A stretch of 64,000 bases of DNA from Trifolium pratense (Eukaryota; Streptophyta; Magnoliopsida; Fabales; Fabaceae), in NCBI RefSeq assembly GCF_020283565.1, contig NC_060061.1, positions 45,235,362 through 45,299,361 on the forward strand, written 5' to 3'. The position numbers were made by a program, and so were the translations under genes. The notes beneath the pieces were generated by a model. That model made no database searches, was not told the origin of the DNA, and saw only the letters and a program-made list of their open reading frames with translations. Shown here piece after piece: positions 1-12,492 of the stretch; within the stretch, counting starts at the first letter, position 1, and every line of letters starts with the position of its first letter.

Positions 1-1
1 T

Positions 2-157
2 CTGTTAACCGTCACAATTAGCTACTCTAGGGGTTGTTCTGTGTCACCAGTTGCTAGGAGACAAGTTTCTTGTAGTGTTAAGATGAGATTCAGGCACGGT
101 GAAATGTTGAGTCCAAATCAAAGAAAGTTAACAACGGCTAGTATCAAGCACCGGTAA
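2..157 (+). CDS. 3' end of an unidentified reading frame running off the left edge (partial)
   Basis: A reading frame is open from base 2 to a TAA at 155-157, giving 51 residues. The residues are mixed and rather basic (several Arg, Lys and Ser), unlike the low-complexity AT-rich DNA that follows. It is probably the end of a last exon entering from the left. I do not recognise the family and see no diagnostic motif. A chance open frame of this length is possible, so confidence is modest. Confidence 0.35.
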   Translation: MLTVTISYSRGCSVSPVARRQVSCSVKMRFRHGEMLSPNQRKLTTASIKHR

Positions 158-2371
158 TTTGTTTATAATTTGTGTTGGATTGGTACACTACAACGAACAC
201 AAAAATAATACTATTAATTAATTAATTACTTTTAAGATAATTTAAATGCCTAAAGCACATCCATAACAACTTGTGTTATATAACAGAGTGACAACAAAGT
301 CTTCTTCTCTGTATAGAGCCAAATGAAAAACGAATTCATTTATTCACACAAGATATTAATGGGTCATCTTTTAACTTATTTTTTTTATACAACCAACTTG
401 AAAACATAACTATACTAATATTGTTTAATCAAATTTAGATACATGCAGTGTCAATTTTTTAATCTTATTTTGGTAAGATATTTTTTTAATATAAATAATA
501 TAATCTCAACTTTGCTAAATTAATATTAAAGAATGACTACAAAGTCTTCATCTCTAGATCTCTGTAGAACAACAATATTTATTTTTATGTGACAGTGTAA
601 TTTTATTGTATGACAAATTGTTATTATTCATAAATGGCATCTATTTTAACTCTTATATACGGAAGGAGAAATTCTTAGGTGAGTCATCACTTAAGCATTA
701 ATAATTTTGAGAATAGGACTTGGCAATAATATAGCCCATAAATGTATGATCACATAGTCCATATACGCTCTTATTTGCAAAACGGTGCTGACACATGATA
801 CAACACATATATAATCAAGTTATCCAAAAACCTTTCCTTTGATTCTTTTGATATATTGAAATATATTCTTTCCACCGTAACCTTTAAAAATGATTTTAAA
901 ATAAATTTCTCAGAAAAAATTATTTGTAAAAACTATTTTGTGAGTGTGTGATTTATTTTAATGAGAGCTTTTTCTACTTACACAAAGTCCCTAAAAAAAT
1001 TATGGATTATAAAACTAATTTTATAGTCCACGTCTTTAAGCGCGGGGAATCCTTTGACCGCTTTTCGTGTATAATATTTTCTTTGTCCATCGTCAAAATA
1101 TAATAATCATGTCAAGGCACATATTCACATATTTAATTTACTAAAAGTTCTCTAATTATAATTAAATTATTTATTTTCACTATACCGTCTCCTCTACTCT
1201 AAATTCTCATTAATTAATTGGTTCGACATATATTTCTACTGAAATTAATTAAATAATAACCAAATAACTATTCCTAAACTTCGGGACGTTACAAGGGTCA
1301 CCTTACCTCCTCCCACGGTCTCATCTTTGTCAGCCTTTTTTTATCATAATATTTTTTTTGACTAAAAGTAAATATTCATTCTTTCAAATTGAAACATACA
1401 TAGATCATTATAAATTCAAGATCGCTAAAAACTGAAGAAAAAAAAAATGAATCTACAAACAATCTTGCAGCACCTAAATTAGTAGCATACAACGGCATCA
1501 TGAAAGTGCCTACACATATGACAAAATAAATGTAACCGGAATATTCATACTCTCGGATCTATAACGTTGATGTCCAAGTCTTCATTAGATCTGTAATGAG
1601 TTGAGGTGGATATGCCAATTTGAATCAAGTTTAGTTTGTTGAACGAAGCACCAACTTATTCTACTTCAAATAATACACGAGGCACCAATACCACTAAATA
1701 CTCATAGATAAGTTAGTTAAACTTAATTTATGATGGATAATAAATAGAAGCAATATAATCCAAGTGTTATTTACAAGAGTAGAAATATCAACAAGTTTTA
1801 TTCATGAACTATATTCTTATTATTTATCATGCCATGCAACTTTCTGAATTAGGGAATACTATATTCTTCCAATAGAAATATGTTGTGCAACAAAACAACC
1901 AATGTAAAGCTTAATTGACATGTAAGAGATTATTTTTGTATTTTTATGTTTTCTTATTTGTAGTATGACATCTAGGAGCTTAATGATGTTGTTTTGCCTC
2001 AATCTTATATTCATATGTACTATAATATGATATTTTTTGCCATATAGTTTTAAAATAATTGAAAGAAAGATCCATTTCTTAAATTATTAGTACATTAAAT
2101 AACAAATAACACTTCAAATATTTTTTTTTGTACAATAGCTAAAAGAGGAAAAAAAATAAATAAATAAAATAAAATCAAGAACGAGGGTGAAGCACCCTTA
2201 AAATTAGGGACTGGATCCTCTCCAGTGAAGTGAGAGGTCCAGTGGAATCATAACCTTCCAAATTAAAAAAATTAATATTAAAGTTAAAAAGGTAAAAATT
2301 GAAGGATGTGGATTAAAAACTTGAGAAAACTTGACGGAAGGTAATCCACTCCCTTAAAATCAAGCCGGTCT
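158..2371. other. AT-rich intergenic DNA, no gene seen
   Basis: About 2.2 kb of AT-rich sequence with many stops in all frames. I see no convincing exon, RNA gene or structured repeat. The only recognisable content is short poly-A/T runs. Confidence 0.6.
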
Positions 2372-2379
2372 CTGAACTT

Positions 2380-3017
2380 TAGGGATGACAATGGGTAGGG
2401 TATGGGTAGGGTACTATAGTACCCATCCCCATACCCGCGGATTGAAAAAATACCCGTACCCATCCCCATACCCGCGTGGGTAACAACTTTTGCCCCCGTC
2501 CCCATACCCTATGGGTACCTAGGTACCCATACCCGTACCCGTTACCCGCATTTTTACTAAAAATAAATTGATCAATTATAAAATATCATATAATTTTAAT
2601 AGAATAAAAAAAATTTCAAGGATTTTAATATTGACTAATGAAAATTATAAAAAAAATTATTATTAACCTTATGTTAAAGTTCATATTTATGTTAAATATT
2701 CATATTATTTTTATATTATGTTATAAATAATCATTTTTATTAAAAATATGTAATAATTTAGTAGAGTTGTATTGTTTTAAATTGATTTACATATATTATA
2801 ATATAATAATATAAATAAAATAAATAAATATATATTATGCGGGTATGGGGCGGGGTGGGTACTAAGGTACACGTACCCGCACCCGCACCCATACCCGTTC
2901 ATTTTTGCGGGTAATTACCCATACCCGTGCCTATACCCAAAATGCGGGTTTTTACCCTACCCGTTGTGGGTAATTTTTGCGGGTACCCTCTAGGTATGGG
3001 TCAAATTGCCATCCCTA
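2380..3017. mobile_element. hAT-type MITE rich in GGGTA/TACCC motifs
   Basis: The ends are terminal inverted repeats beginning TAGGGATGACAAT on the left and ending ATTGCCATCCCTA on the right. The element is flanked by a perfect 8-bp direct repeat, CTGAACTT, at 2372-2379 and 3018-3025; an 8-bp target-site duplication is the hAT signature. Both ends carry arrays of GGGTATGGGTA-like motifs and their complements around an AT-rich core. It has no coding capacity and is non-autonomous. Confidence 0.85.
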
Positions 3018-3136
3018 CTGAACTTCAAATATATTTTGATATAATTTTATAATATTTTAATTCATATAATTTTTTTTTGAGATCATATAATTAATAACAC
3101 ATGTATATAACAATATAAACATTACTATATAATATA

Positions 3137-3321
3137 GAATTTAATTTATATGCACCGTCAGTATAAAGTTATTTTGCACATGCATCCAATAATATACCGA
3201 CACATCATGTATGATAATTAAAAACACATGATTTATCACATTTATTAAATAATGTGGCAACGTATCATTGAATGTATGTGTAAAAAATCTTTTACATCGA
3301 CGGTGCATAAGAATTAAACTC
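3137..3321. mobile_element. 185-bp Mutator-type MITE with 9-bp TSD
   Basis: Terminal inverted repeats run from GAATTTAATTTATATGCACC to GGTGCATAAGAATTAAACTC. A perfect 9-bp duplication, TATAATATA, flanks it at 3128-3136 and 3322-3330, as expected for Mutator-superfamily insertion. A second, better preserved family member lies at 29961-30143, and a fragment at about 33205. Confidence 0.8.
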
Positions 3322-3471
3322 TATAATATAATTGAATGATTGTCTCCGTGCATTCTGGCTAAAATGTCTAGTTGAAAATCTAATGACAGCAATACCAGGC
3401 AATTTCCAAAAAGCTTTTGTCCCCCACTAATACACGCGTAAAGACTGCAACCCAAAGGACCTGCTAAAATA

Positions 3472-3749
3472 CTACTTCATCCCATAATATAAGAAAAAAA
3501 AAAATTTCACACTTATTAAGAAAAGTAAAATATGATAATTTTAAGGTTGACTTTTTGTGTATTTGTTGAAATAAGTTTCATGGGAAGATGTAAAAACAGT
3601 TTTTATTGGTTATTGATTATGGGGAAAAGAAGAGAGAGAGTAAATTAAGTAAAAGTTTATCTTAAAAATGATAAAAATTAGTTTTTTTTGCTTATAATTT
3701 GGGACCTGAAAAAGTGATTTTTTTTGCTTATAATATGGGACGGAGGGAG
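3472..3749. mobile_element. Stowaway-like MITE (left TIR degenerate)
   Basis: The right end is the canonical GGACGGAGGGAG followed by TA. The left end is a decayed CTACTTCATCCC preceded by TA. The internal CATAATATAAG and CTTATAATATG sequences pair with each other. This fits a Tc1/mariner-derived Stowaway element inserted at TA. Confidence 0.75.
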
Positions 3750-3841
3750 TACATTTTTAATCTTTATGAGCAACTTGAGATTATATTCTTTATAATAAAG
3801 AAAGACCCTGGTATTAATTATATCAACTTAATAAATGAAAG

Positions 3842-3985
3842 AGAATGTTAACATGTGCCTCATGTTAAGGAAGCAAAAATAAAAATTATTAAATGTTAAT
3901 TTATGCATTTTGACTTTTGAAGCATTAAATTTTTTGTATAATTAAATGTTGAATTTCTATTTTGGTATATCTTAATATGTGTTGG
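3842..3985. repeat. Dispersed AT-rich repeat, copy 1
   Basis: This segment, from AGAATGTTAACATGTGCCT to TATCTTAATATGTG, is closely similar to 43692-43853, including the inner stretch around AATTATTAAATG. The ends contain complementary AACATGTG/CACATGTT-type motifs, so it may be a MITE. No clear target-site duplication was found. Confidence 0.55.
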
Positions 3986-4448
3986 TCAATGTTTAAGAAT
4001 ACCGTGTGTACACGGGAAAAATTCTTTTTGAATTAAATTAAAGCAGAAGATGGATCTTTAAAAAATATTTGTTTTATTTTATTTAATTAATTATGTGGAA
4101 ATTGATTTTTTTAATAAATAAAAATTATAATAAAATTAAAAAGACACATATAGGCTGCCATATCAGCAAAAATGAATATTCCAAATACAAGTGTCCAATG
4201 AAGGGTTAAAATGAGAGAATTTTCATATTATAAACGGAAATTGCAATATTTATTTTTACGGTGAGTAAACCAAAACTCGCTCATATTGTAGAGATAAAGA
4301 CCTATTAGCCCTTTAATAATTTATTTACTATCTGTGCAACCTTCATATAAGGAAGAGCCTTGGATAACATGGACAATTCACAATCACACTCATCTGAAAA
4401 GTGATTTTAAAGACTAACTTGACAAATTACTACCCCCATTTCAACTCT

Positions 4449-4456
4449 TATATAAG
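4449..4456 (+). promoter_or_regulatory. Possible TATA box of the ankyrin-PGG gene
   Basis: The motif TATATAAG lies about 115 bp upstream of the ATG at 4570. A transcription start some 30 bp downstream would give a short 5' leader, which is plausible for a plant gene. AT-rich background makes chance TATA motifs common, so this is tentative. Confidence 0.3.
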
Positions 4457-4569
4457 AAAGAGCCAAATGAGTGTGATTGTGCATGTTTTCCTTATCTTCT
4501 GCACATTTTAATTATCCCTTCGAAATCAGTTTTCAGATTCCAAAACAAAAATAAGGTTTTGCAATAGAA

Positions 4570-7500
4570 ATGGCATCTGCAGTATCAAGTCTTCTGATGC
4601 CTTCTGACGATGTCAATACTGCTATCACTGAGTTCGGTATGATCTTTATTTCTTAATTACTGTAATTTTCTTCATAAACCCAATGGATTAGTAGAAACTA
4701 AATTAGGGGTGTACATGGGTTGGGTAAATCCAGCCGACCCGGTCAAACCCACTCAATCCAATCCAAAAAAGTGGGTTGGGTCGGGCAAGTGGGTGAATAT
4801 GAATTTCAAAAATGAAAAACCCATTAAAAAAGTCGGGTTTCGGGTAAAATCGGACCCAACCCAAAAAAAACCCACTAACTCACTAGTGCTATATTTCTAG
4901 AATTTTTTTAATTATACTATTTTTTACGAAAATAAAAAAGATTGAATAATTTTTATGAACAAATATGATAATTTTTGGCATTATTTTTTTAAAATTTAAA
5001 AAAATTGAATAATTTTCATAAACAAATATAGTGATTGATGGTTTAGTCATTTGATATTAAAAAAATCATTTAGATAACACGCTATCAAACCCATAAATTA
5101 GTAGATTTAGACACAAAAATGGGTGATTATTTTTTATAGTGAAAAAAAGTTACCCTATTTTTCAAGAAAATACATTGATTGAGTTATTTTTTATGAAAAA
5201 ATATGATGTTTCGACATTTAGATATTTAATATAAAAAAAATAGAAAAATAATTTGGGTAACCCACAACCCAACCCAATCCAACCCGGAAATTGGTGGATT
5301 TACCCAACCCGGCCCAATGTTATAACGGGTGGTTATTTTACTAAACCCAACCCGAAATACCATATGTGGTTTGGGTTTTGGTTTTGACCAAACCCAACCC
5401 AATCCGGCCCACGTACACCCCTAAACTAAATAATGTTTTGGATGTGTTGGTAGGCAAAAGGCTGCAACAAAATTTTATTATCATAGTAAGTAATTTTATG
5501 ATGAAAGTATTAAGCTTTTAAGAGAATTTGAAATTAATCTCCTTAGCTGAAAAGCTGTTCTTCTAGTTATAACTTTGCCATTCATATGAATAATTGATTC
5601 AGAGAAAAGATTCTATATTTTACAAACACTTTAAAAATATTGTGGTTATATACATCTTCCTCCTTTCATAATAACAACTGATCATAATGTCACACTATTG
5701 TTTGTTGCCAAAAGCTCGACGATTTAATCACAGTTATTACCAACCCCTTCAATTGGCAATACTAAAAGGCGACTGGAAATCAACAAAGGCTTTTCTTGAT
5801 AACGATCCAACCGCATTGACAGCTAAGGTTACAATACATGGCAGGACTGCACTTCATGTTGCAGCTGTTGGAGCTCAGTGGAAACTTGTCGAGAAGTTGG
5901 TGCAACATCAACATATGCCTGCAAATATGCTTGCAGAATTGGATTTGATGGGTTGTACTTGCCTTCACTATGTTGCAATGGGCGAAAGTGTAAATACTGC
6001 AAAGGCATTGGTGGCTAAAAATCCTTCTCTTACGCAAGTTACTGATTTTAACGGATTTACACCACTGATCTACAGTATTACATCTACAAGATGTAAAGAA
6101 ATGATTTGGTATTTTGTTTTGAGTACTACAGATGAAAGTCCTAGTTGTCCATTCTCTGGTCCGTCTGCTAGTCAACTTGTTGCTTTGCTTACAGGAGCCG
6201 GGTTTCATGGTAATTAAAATTCTTTTCGGCCCTTCATGAAAAAACTGAGATAATTAAGTTTAGGAAAAGTCAGAATTAAACGCATCTACATAATGAATAA
6301 TGAAGTAATACTTAAAACAAAATGTACACATTAATTACACTACCAATTTTTCTTGATATATGTTAAAACGGCTAAGTATCCAAAGTTTCAAACATTTATC
6401 TTCTTAAGAATTATTGTGCTGCCTTACTAGGCAAAAATATAAAACACTATTACTCATTTGTTTTTAAGCTTTTTAAATCTTCCATGCGCAGATATCACCA
6501 TGTATCTTCTGCATCGCTACCCTAACTTGGCCACTATTTCTGATTCAAATGGTAGCAGCATTATACTTAATGTTCTGTCAAAATTGCCATCTCACTTTCA
6601 AAGTGGACAAAATATTACCTCCTTATTGATAGGAAAGCTTTACAAAAGTAAGTACCTTTTTTTAAGCATAATTCTTTTGTACAAAATGCTTGATTGTAAT
6701 ACTCTTTTGGAATTATTGTAACTTAACATTTCTTATACTTTATCAGGTTTCCCCCCGAAAGATGAATATGGAAATAAAATATGGAATGCAATTCAAACTC
6801 TTCGTATGTTATCTTTGTAACTTAAGATTCTCTAGATGTATCTTTCTCTTAACTTTTCTTTTTCTTATAAAATAGACAATTTCATTTGCAGATCCTGGCT
6901 TAAAGCTAACTATAGATACGAATTTGAGACATGTATATGCTGTGAGATTGGCTGAATTAATCATCTCACAAGCTTCAACCATGAATTCGAATGACGGTCC
7001 ATTTTGGCAATCTTTTGTGAGTCCGGAAATTATTTTCAGTGCAACATCATCTGGTGTAGTTGAAATTTTAAGGATTTGTTTTCTCTATATTCCTGATTTG
7101 GTTTGGACTAACATTCCAAATGAAGGAAACGTGGTTCAAATTGCCATCAAGAATAGGCAAGAAAAAGTTTTTAGACTTCTTTGTAAGATGCCAATAATTT
7201 GCAAGCTTTTAGTGTTGGCAATAGATGAATCAAATAACACTGCATCACACCTAGCAGCAAGGTTTACTTCTAAAATAGAATCAAATTCAGGTGAAGCATT
7301 GCAAATGATAAGAGAGTTACAGTGGTTTCAGGTTTGTTTATTTTAAATTCGCCACATGTAGTTTTGTATAATTAAATTGTATCAAAATATTATTAACATA
7401 GCTACATACATCATCAACAGGAAATAGAGAATTTGGATGACCCTCTCCATAAAGAAGTTAAAAACAAAGATGGTAAAACAGCTTCCCAAGTGTTCATGGA

Positions 7501-8020
7501 AGAACATAAACCATTAATTAAAGAAGCGAAGAATTGGATAAAGGATAGATCAAACTCTTGTATGGTAGTGGCAACTCTTATTGCTACAATCACCTTTGCG
7601 GCTGCAATAACTGTACCTGGAGGTAACAACCAGGACAAAGGAACACCAATATTCTTGCCAAATCACAAATTCGGCGTGTTTATGTGGTCCAATGCAGTAG
7701 CTTTCTTTTCCTCACTGACTTCTCTTCTGGTGTTTATAGCAAACATGAATGGATACTACACTGAAGAAGAATTTGTGATTGTATTACCTCAAAGATTAGT
7801 AATCGGTTTGAACTTCTTGTTTGTTGCTGTGGTGACAACAATGGTAGCATTTATTGGAGCTCTGTCTTTGTTTCTAGAGGACAGATTCAAAAATTTTACA
7901 ACTATTATTTGGTCATTGGCTTCTATTCCATTTTTAATATCTGTAATGCTTCTGCTTCCATCTACTACTGTGGAGTTACTATATAAAAAGCTTTATGATC
8001 CTAAAAAAGGGTCTATATGA
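4570..8020 (+). CDS. Ankyrin-repeat membrane protein with C-terminal PGG domain (ACD6/ITN1-like)
   Basis: I infer six exons: 4570-4636, 5715-6209, 6492-6647, 6747-6803, 6892-7331 and 7421-8020. All introns are GT-AG with matching phases, giving a 604-residue protein. Exon 2 encodes ankyrin repeats (GRTALHVAA, GCTCLHYVA, GFTPLIYS). Exons 3 to 5 continue the repeat region. The last exon holds the PGG domain, with the diagnostic AAAITVPGG and about four hydrophobic segments near the C-terminus. The family is plant-specific and membrane-bound. Known members (ACD6, ITN1) act in defence, cell death and salt-stress signalling; the role of this copy is inferred from the family only. Exon 1 is short and its ATG at 4570 is the first in a good context. 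Intron 1 contains a complete hAT MITE. No break is seen, so the gene looks intact. Confidence 0.85.
4704..5423. mobile_element. hAT-type MITE inside intron 1 of the ankyrin-PGG gene
   Basis: Inverted termini TAGGGGTGTACATGGG and CCCACGTACACCCCTA bound a 720-bp element. A perfect 8-bp duplication, AACTAAAT, lies at 4696-4703 and 5424-5431. Both ends carry clustered GGGTTGGGT/ACCCAACCC motifs. It lies wholly within the intron and leaves both splice sites untouched. It is related in style to the elements at 2380 and 9080. Confidence 0.85.
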
Positions 8021-8512
8021 CTATTTTTTTTTTTTTTTGCATTTCTGTTTACCAACACAATCCAAAGCATTATTTAGGTAACATCTAAAACATCTCTATT
8101 TTCTGTAAACTATATTTTCATATATCTATGGATAAATATATCACCTTATGAATTAATAGCTGTTATTTTAGATGATTTTACATGTATGTTAGTGATTATT
8201 GGGATATTTCGTGTGCATTAGATTACTAATTATAAGTTTGTGATTATCGTTTTATTTTAATTATTTGTATTTACTTATGAATAATTATCTTGATAGATGA
8301 TTGATGATGTTGTAGAGTCCCTATTTTATTTGTATTTACCTCATCTAGAGTGCCAATCCCACCAGGAAGGGCAACAACAGCAGTTTTATCTAGTGAATTG
8401 TTCCTCACTATAGCATCGACCAGTCCATACTTCCTTGCATAGAAAAACCTGAACTATAAACATTCTAGGCAGTTAATAGCAGTCACATTTAATTTTTATT
8501 TTCTCCTATTTG

Positions 8513-9030
8513 AATGTTGTTAAGAAGTCTCACATCGTTTGCAAGATGACATGAATATGTATTTATAAAGTAGAGGCAATTCTCACTTTACAAGACGGTT
8601 TTGTAACGATGAGTTAGGTCAAAACTAAATTCTAAGATGGTATCAAAGCTAGGCCCAACACACAATTTTAAGATAGTATCAGAGCATCTCCACAATATGT
8701 TGGGCCACCTGTTATTAGGTTTGTGTTATCGGGCCACCCACCGTTTATATCCGCACTCCAAGCCCAATAGCGTTGGGTGCGAGGGGATGTGTTAAGAAGT
8801 CCCATATCGCTTGCGAGATAGCCTGAATATATGTTTATAAAGCAAATGCAATCCTCATTTTACAAGCCGGTTTTGTAAGGATGAGTTAGGCCTTATTGAG
8901 ATATTCTATATTTATGACTAGGATATTATGGTTTTATGACTTGATACTTATTACCTATTTGGTGACTCATGTACTTGTATATATACAATGTATATTCCTC
9001 TTTCAATATATGAAATAAACAAACTTCAGT
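8513..9030. repeat. LTR-like repeat pieces
   Basis: Two related segments, starting near 8517 (TTAAGAAGTCTCACATCG) and 8791 (TTAAGAAGTCCCATATCG), share about 100 bp including TTTATAAAG and ACAAG(A/C)CGGTTTTGTAA. The stretch to about 9030 ends with a polyadenylation-like AATATATGAAATAAAC. This resembles retrotransposon LTR sequence. I could not find a clear target-site duplication, so the boundaries are approximate. Confidence 0.4.
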
Positions 9031-9079
9031 TTCAAGTGGCCCAAAACATTCTAAGAAATGTAAAAAGATATGATCCTGT

Positions 9080-9531
9080 TATGAGTGTGCATAAGTTGAG
9101 TTGGAATAGGTTTGACCAAACTTCCTTTGGTTTGAGCTGGATACTCAACCCCTAGTTTTTACAAAAAAACTTGACCAAACGAGCTTGTGACGACGGGTTG
9201 AGTCAGGCTGGGTTTACAGGTCGTAAAGGAAAAAATATATTTTTATTCTTTATTCTAAAAATATTGTATCTACGCCAAAATGCTTCTGTTACTTAAACAT
9301 TCCAAAAACCATACATAATTTCAAGCAAAAATATGAAGTAAAAATCATATACTCTCAAGAAAACATACTAAATTTGAGGAAAAAATTGAATCGGGACAGG
9401 TTGACTAGTTTGAAATTCTAAAGCTGTCATGAACTACACATTCTAATTTAATCGGGTGCAAGTAAAATACAGGTTAGTTTGAGTTAGGCGGTTGTGTTGA
9501 TCGGTTCAACCCAAATGTGTGTACATCTCTA
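9080..9531. mobile_element. hAT-like MITE, degenerate, in the LOG pseudogene
   Basis: The left end TATGAGTGTGCATAAGTTG and right end CACACATCT-type terminus ending CATCTCTA are imperfect inverted repeats resembling those of the element at 4704. The flanks GATCCTGT (9072-9079) and GATCCTAT (9532-9539) form an 8-bp duplication with one mismatch. This suggests an older hAT insertion. Confidence 0.6.
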
Positions 9532-10125
9532 GATCCTATTGGAGTGAGAATGACAGATTTTTCATACACTAGTAGCAATAACTCATGTTGCAACATGGAT
9601 CAAAAGAGAGTACTATGAATTAATTAAATAAAGCAAGGGTTGTGGATTACCTGCAGGTAAGGTAATTTTCTGATGGTTATAGGTGAAAGTTTGATGCTGT
9701 CCATTCCCTGGCTTCTTTTCATATCTTTAATCCGCCAACTGGTTTCCCTGCCAGCAGAACGCCTCGAGTAACAGCGTCCATTAGTCCTGGTCCAGCTCCT
9801 GAACATGTAATGCAGTCCAAATGATTTGTTATATGCGAAGAAATCTAAGCATATCTGCCAAAGAAGAACTTTGTCACCGTATCAATTGTTTGTGTGAGAA
9901 AACATTATTGGCTAACAAAAGAACGAGAATTTGTATAATACTCACCGGCAAGTAACCAAGAAAAGAAGCAAAAAGCTATTGTAAGAATTGACTTGCCCCA
10001 TTAGCCAATTCTTGTGCTTGGACATAATGTGAATGGCTCGAGCCCATCCTAGAAGAACCTAGATACACAACTCCTCTTCCTAATCTATTTATGAGTTCAT
10101 AACATTGTTTGATCTCTTCTTTAAC

Positions 10126-11333
10126 CTGTAATAATGAAAAGAAAAAAAACCGAGAACTACAGAAATGATTTGTATATAGTCATTAGACGAAATCATGTAA
10201 AGGAATTCGTTTGATGGAACTCTCCACACAAAGTGTTTTTCTAGAGAACTATGTTGTAGGGTCAGTTACAAGCAAAGTTTTGAGCTATTATTTCCTTTTT
10301 GCTTCTTACTCAGATCAGAGATATATGAAGCACTGAAGGAATGCACAAGCACTTGGAGTCACATGTTTGAGTTCTATAATTCTAAGGGTTGCACTGGCTT
10401 GATTAAGCAAGGAATATGTTGCCCCAAGTCCAAACTAGTCTTGTCAAATATTGGTCATGGCGGATTGCGGTAGCAGATATTTTTACAACCGCCAATCCGC
10501 CATGGCTAATTTATGAAGGATGGTGGCACCATGGTGTTTATGGCGGTTTAAAATGGTAGTTTTTTTACTTTTCACATGGTCTGTCTCTGTCGTACACAAT
10601 AAAAAAAACAGTGGTTGAAATTAGATATAATTTGTCCAGTGATCTATATATGATTCACAAATTCTCCTTTGATCTTAATTATAAACAGCAGTCAGCAGAG
10701 AATGACAGTCCCATACAGCCGATGCGGCCTCAATCATTGTTGCTTTAGAGTTTTAGAGAAATCAAAAACCATTATGTGACAGCCCTAATCAAATGCACTA
10801 AAACAGAACATAGCTAACAATTTAGCTTACATAGACGTAGCTACTCTGCAATCAGTCGAACAAAACAGAAACGTTCCCAACAAAGAAATAGGATCATAGA
10901 CGACGGCAATGTGAAGTAAAATCATAGACAACGGCCACAACGGAACGGCAACTAAGTTGCAATAGACCTCTTATAGATATGAAATTATGAATAAAAATCT
11001 ATATCAAAATATCAATCAAGTTGTATAAAAGTTTCAATAATTATAGAATTATTTTTTATGTTTGGTGTGACTGTAAAATTATTTTACACTGCAATTCATA
11101 TCTCACCAATGCAATGGCCGAAACGCAACGCTCACAACAGCATTTGCAACTGCAATTTAATAACACGGCCGTTACTCTTCGATAAATTGTTTTCTTAATA
11201 CTTCTCTTAGCCTATTATTCATCCAGATTAGATAGATAGATAGACTATTATATAAGCATCTTAACTATAATCATCCAAATCATGGTACACAAACAATTGG
11301 CTATCTTTTCAAAATTACTATGGACTGAAAATG
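10126..11333. other. Intergenic DNA with a short GC-rich hairpin, no gene seen
   Basis: No exon is supported. A hairpin at 10456-10505 pairs CATGGCGGATTG with CAATCCGCCATG and looks like one end of an unidentified element. Scattered CAACGG/CCGTTG motifs between 10900 and 11180 may belong to it. I could not define boundaries or a target-site duplication. Confidence 0.4.
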
Positions 11334-11341
11334 CTCTAGGT

Positions 11342-11890
11342 CATAGTCACAAAATTCACTCAATACCTAGCGAACCGCGAATTGGTTCGCGCGCAATTCA
11401 TTTGCGAATTGGTTCACCATAATTCATAGGGAAATTCACAGAAAACAGCGAACCAGAGCGAAGCAGAGAAGGAATAACAATCTCTATATTTGAGCATAAT
11501 AATAGCTCAATAAATAAAATATTTAACTACTGCACCCAGATAGGGAATCGCTCATCACTTTAATAAAGTGAGATAAGGTCAATCACCATGCTTGTTTATT
11601 GAAATCTACTCATACACTGATTATATTTATAGTGAATATGCCTCTTTGTGTTTGCAAAACTCCATATGTGGGAGTGAACATGATGACCGTTGAAATATCA
11701 TCTTTAATGTATTTTGTTGTTTTTAACTAAATAATATTTTTTATTCACAGCTTACCAAATATAACGTACCACGAACCCAAATAGCGTACTGACTATGTAT
11801 ACCCTAACGTACCGAATACTTTGAGGGTCACATACCGCGTACCCGAATGCGTACCATGTACCGAAGTGAATTGCGAACCATTTGACTATG
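11342..11890. mobile_element. 549-bp MITE with 8-bp TSD (hAT-like)
   Basis: Termini CATAGTCA and TGACTATG are inverted repeats. A perfect direct repeat, CTCTAGGT, flanks them at 11334-11341 and 11891-11898. Inside the ends lie GCGAACC/GGTTCGC motifs (left) and GTACC-rich sequence (right). The 8-bp duplication points to hAT, although the TIR differs from the usual TAGGG type. Adjacent matching bases leave the exact boundary uncertain by up to 3 bp. Confidence 0.7.
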
Positions 11891-11898
11891 CTCTAGGT

Positions 11899-12492
11899 AT
11901 ATTCCTAATTACATAAGACTTCATTTTTGTTACACCAAAATGTAATTATCAATGTTTGAACAATAAGCTAGAAAAACAGATTGAAAATTACATAAAACTT
12001 CATTTTTATTACACCAAAATGGAAATGACATCAACAGATGGTCTCACAATTCTTGAAAGGGAAGCTCTCATAATATGTTTCATACATACATGATATACTA
12101 CAATTACAAATAACTCAAACATCAAATATAAAGAAAAACAAATTAAAATATAACTTTTTATTGAGGAAAAACATAAGTTCCAGTGTTTCAGTAGAAGTCC
12201 CTGTGGAAAATCTGAGTTGCCATTGCACTTGAATTGAACCCAACACCTAACAAATCACATCAAAATGAATTAATTAGAATCTTTCAAATGAAAAGATTAC
12301 ACCAAAATATCTCGGCGGTGCTGAGTGAAAATGATAAAGCATACTACAGTGAAAATAAAGCTTGTATTTTTTATGTCCGAATTTTAACTACTCTAATGCT
12401 TATATAAATAAATAAATAAATAAAGGTAAATATTAAGTTTTAGGAAGAAAAAGCACACCTTTTTTCTCCTTGAGTATGGAAAAGCATGATTT
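11899..12492. other. Downstream flank of the NBS-LRR gene, no gene seen
   Basis: AT-rich sequence just past the stop of the minus-strand NBS-LRR gene; part is presumably its 3' UTR. I see no second reading frame of note. Confidence 0.5.

Larger units (their letters stand above)
8340..10125 (-). pseudogene. LOG-family (lysine-decarboxylase-like) pseudogene
   Basis: Three exon relics can be read on the minus strand: 10125 to about 9960, 9798-9651 and 8458-8340. They encode in order a GRGVVYLGSSRMG segment, a SGAGPGLMDAVTRG segment, and a last segment with ALPGGIGTLDE. The PGGxGTxxE motif and the order match the plant LOG-like family; LOG enzymes are cytokinin-nucleotide phosphoribohydrolases. 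The middle exon has two in-frame stops, TGA after GLKI and TAA after NFHL. The first exon degenerates after QAQELANG. The ends beyond these exons were not found. Splice-site remnants (CAG|, |GTAA) survive at most junctions, so it decayed in place and is not a retrocopy. A hAT-like element and LTR-like repeats lie in its last intron. Confidence 0.7.

Noticed and set aside
5780..6208. 142-residue open frame on the minus strand
   Set aside because: It is antisense to exon 2 of the ankyrin gene, whose repeats and splice sites are clear. Its composition is typical of a shadow frame.
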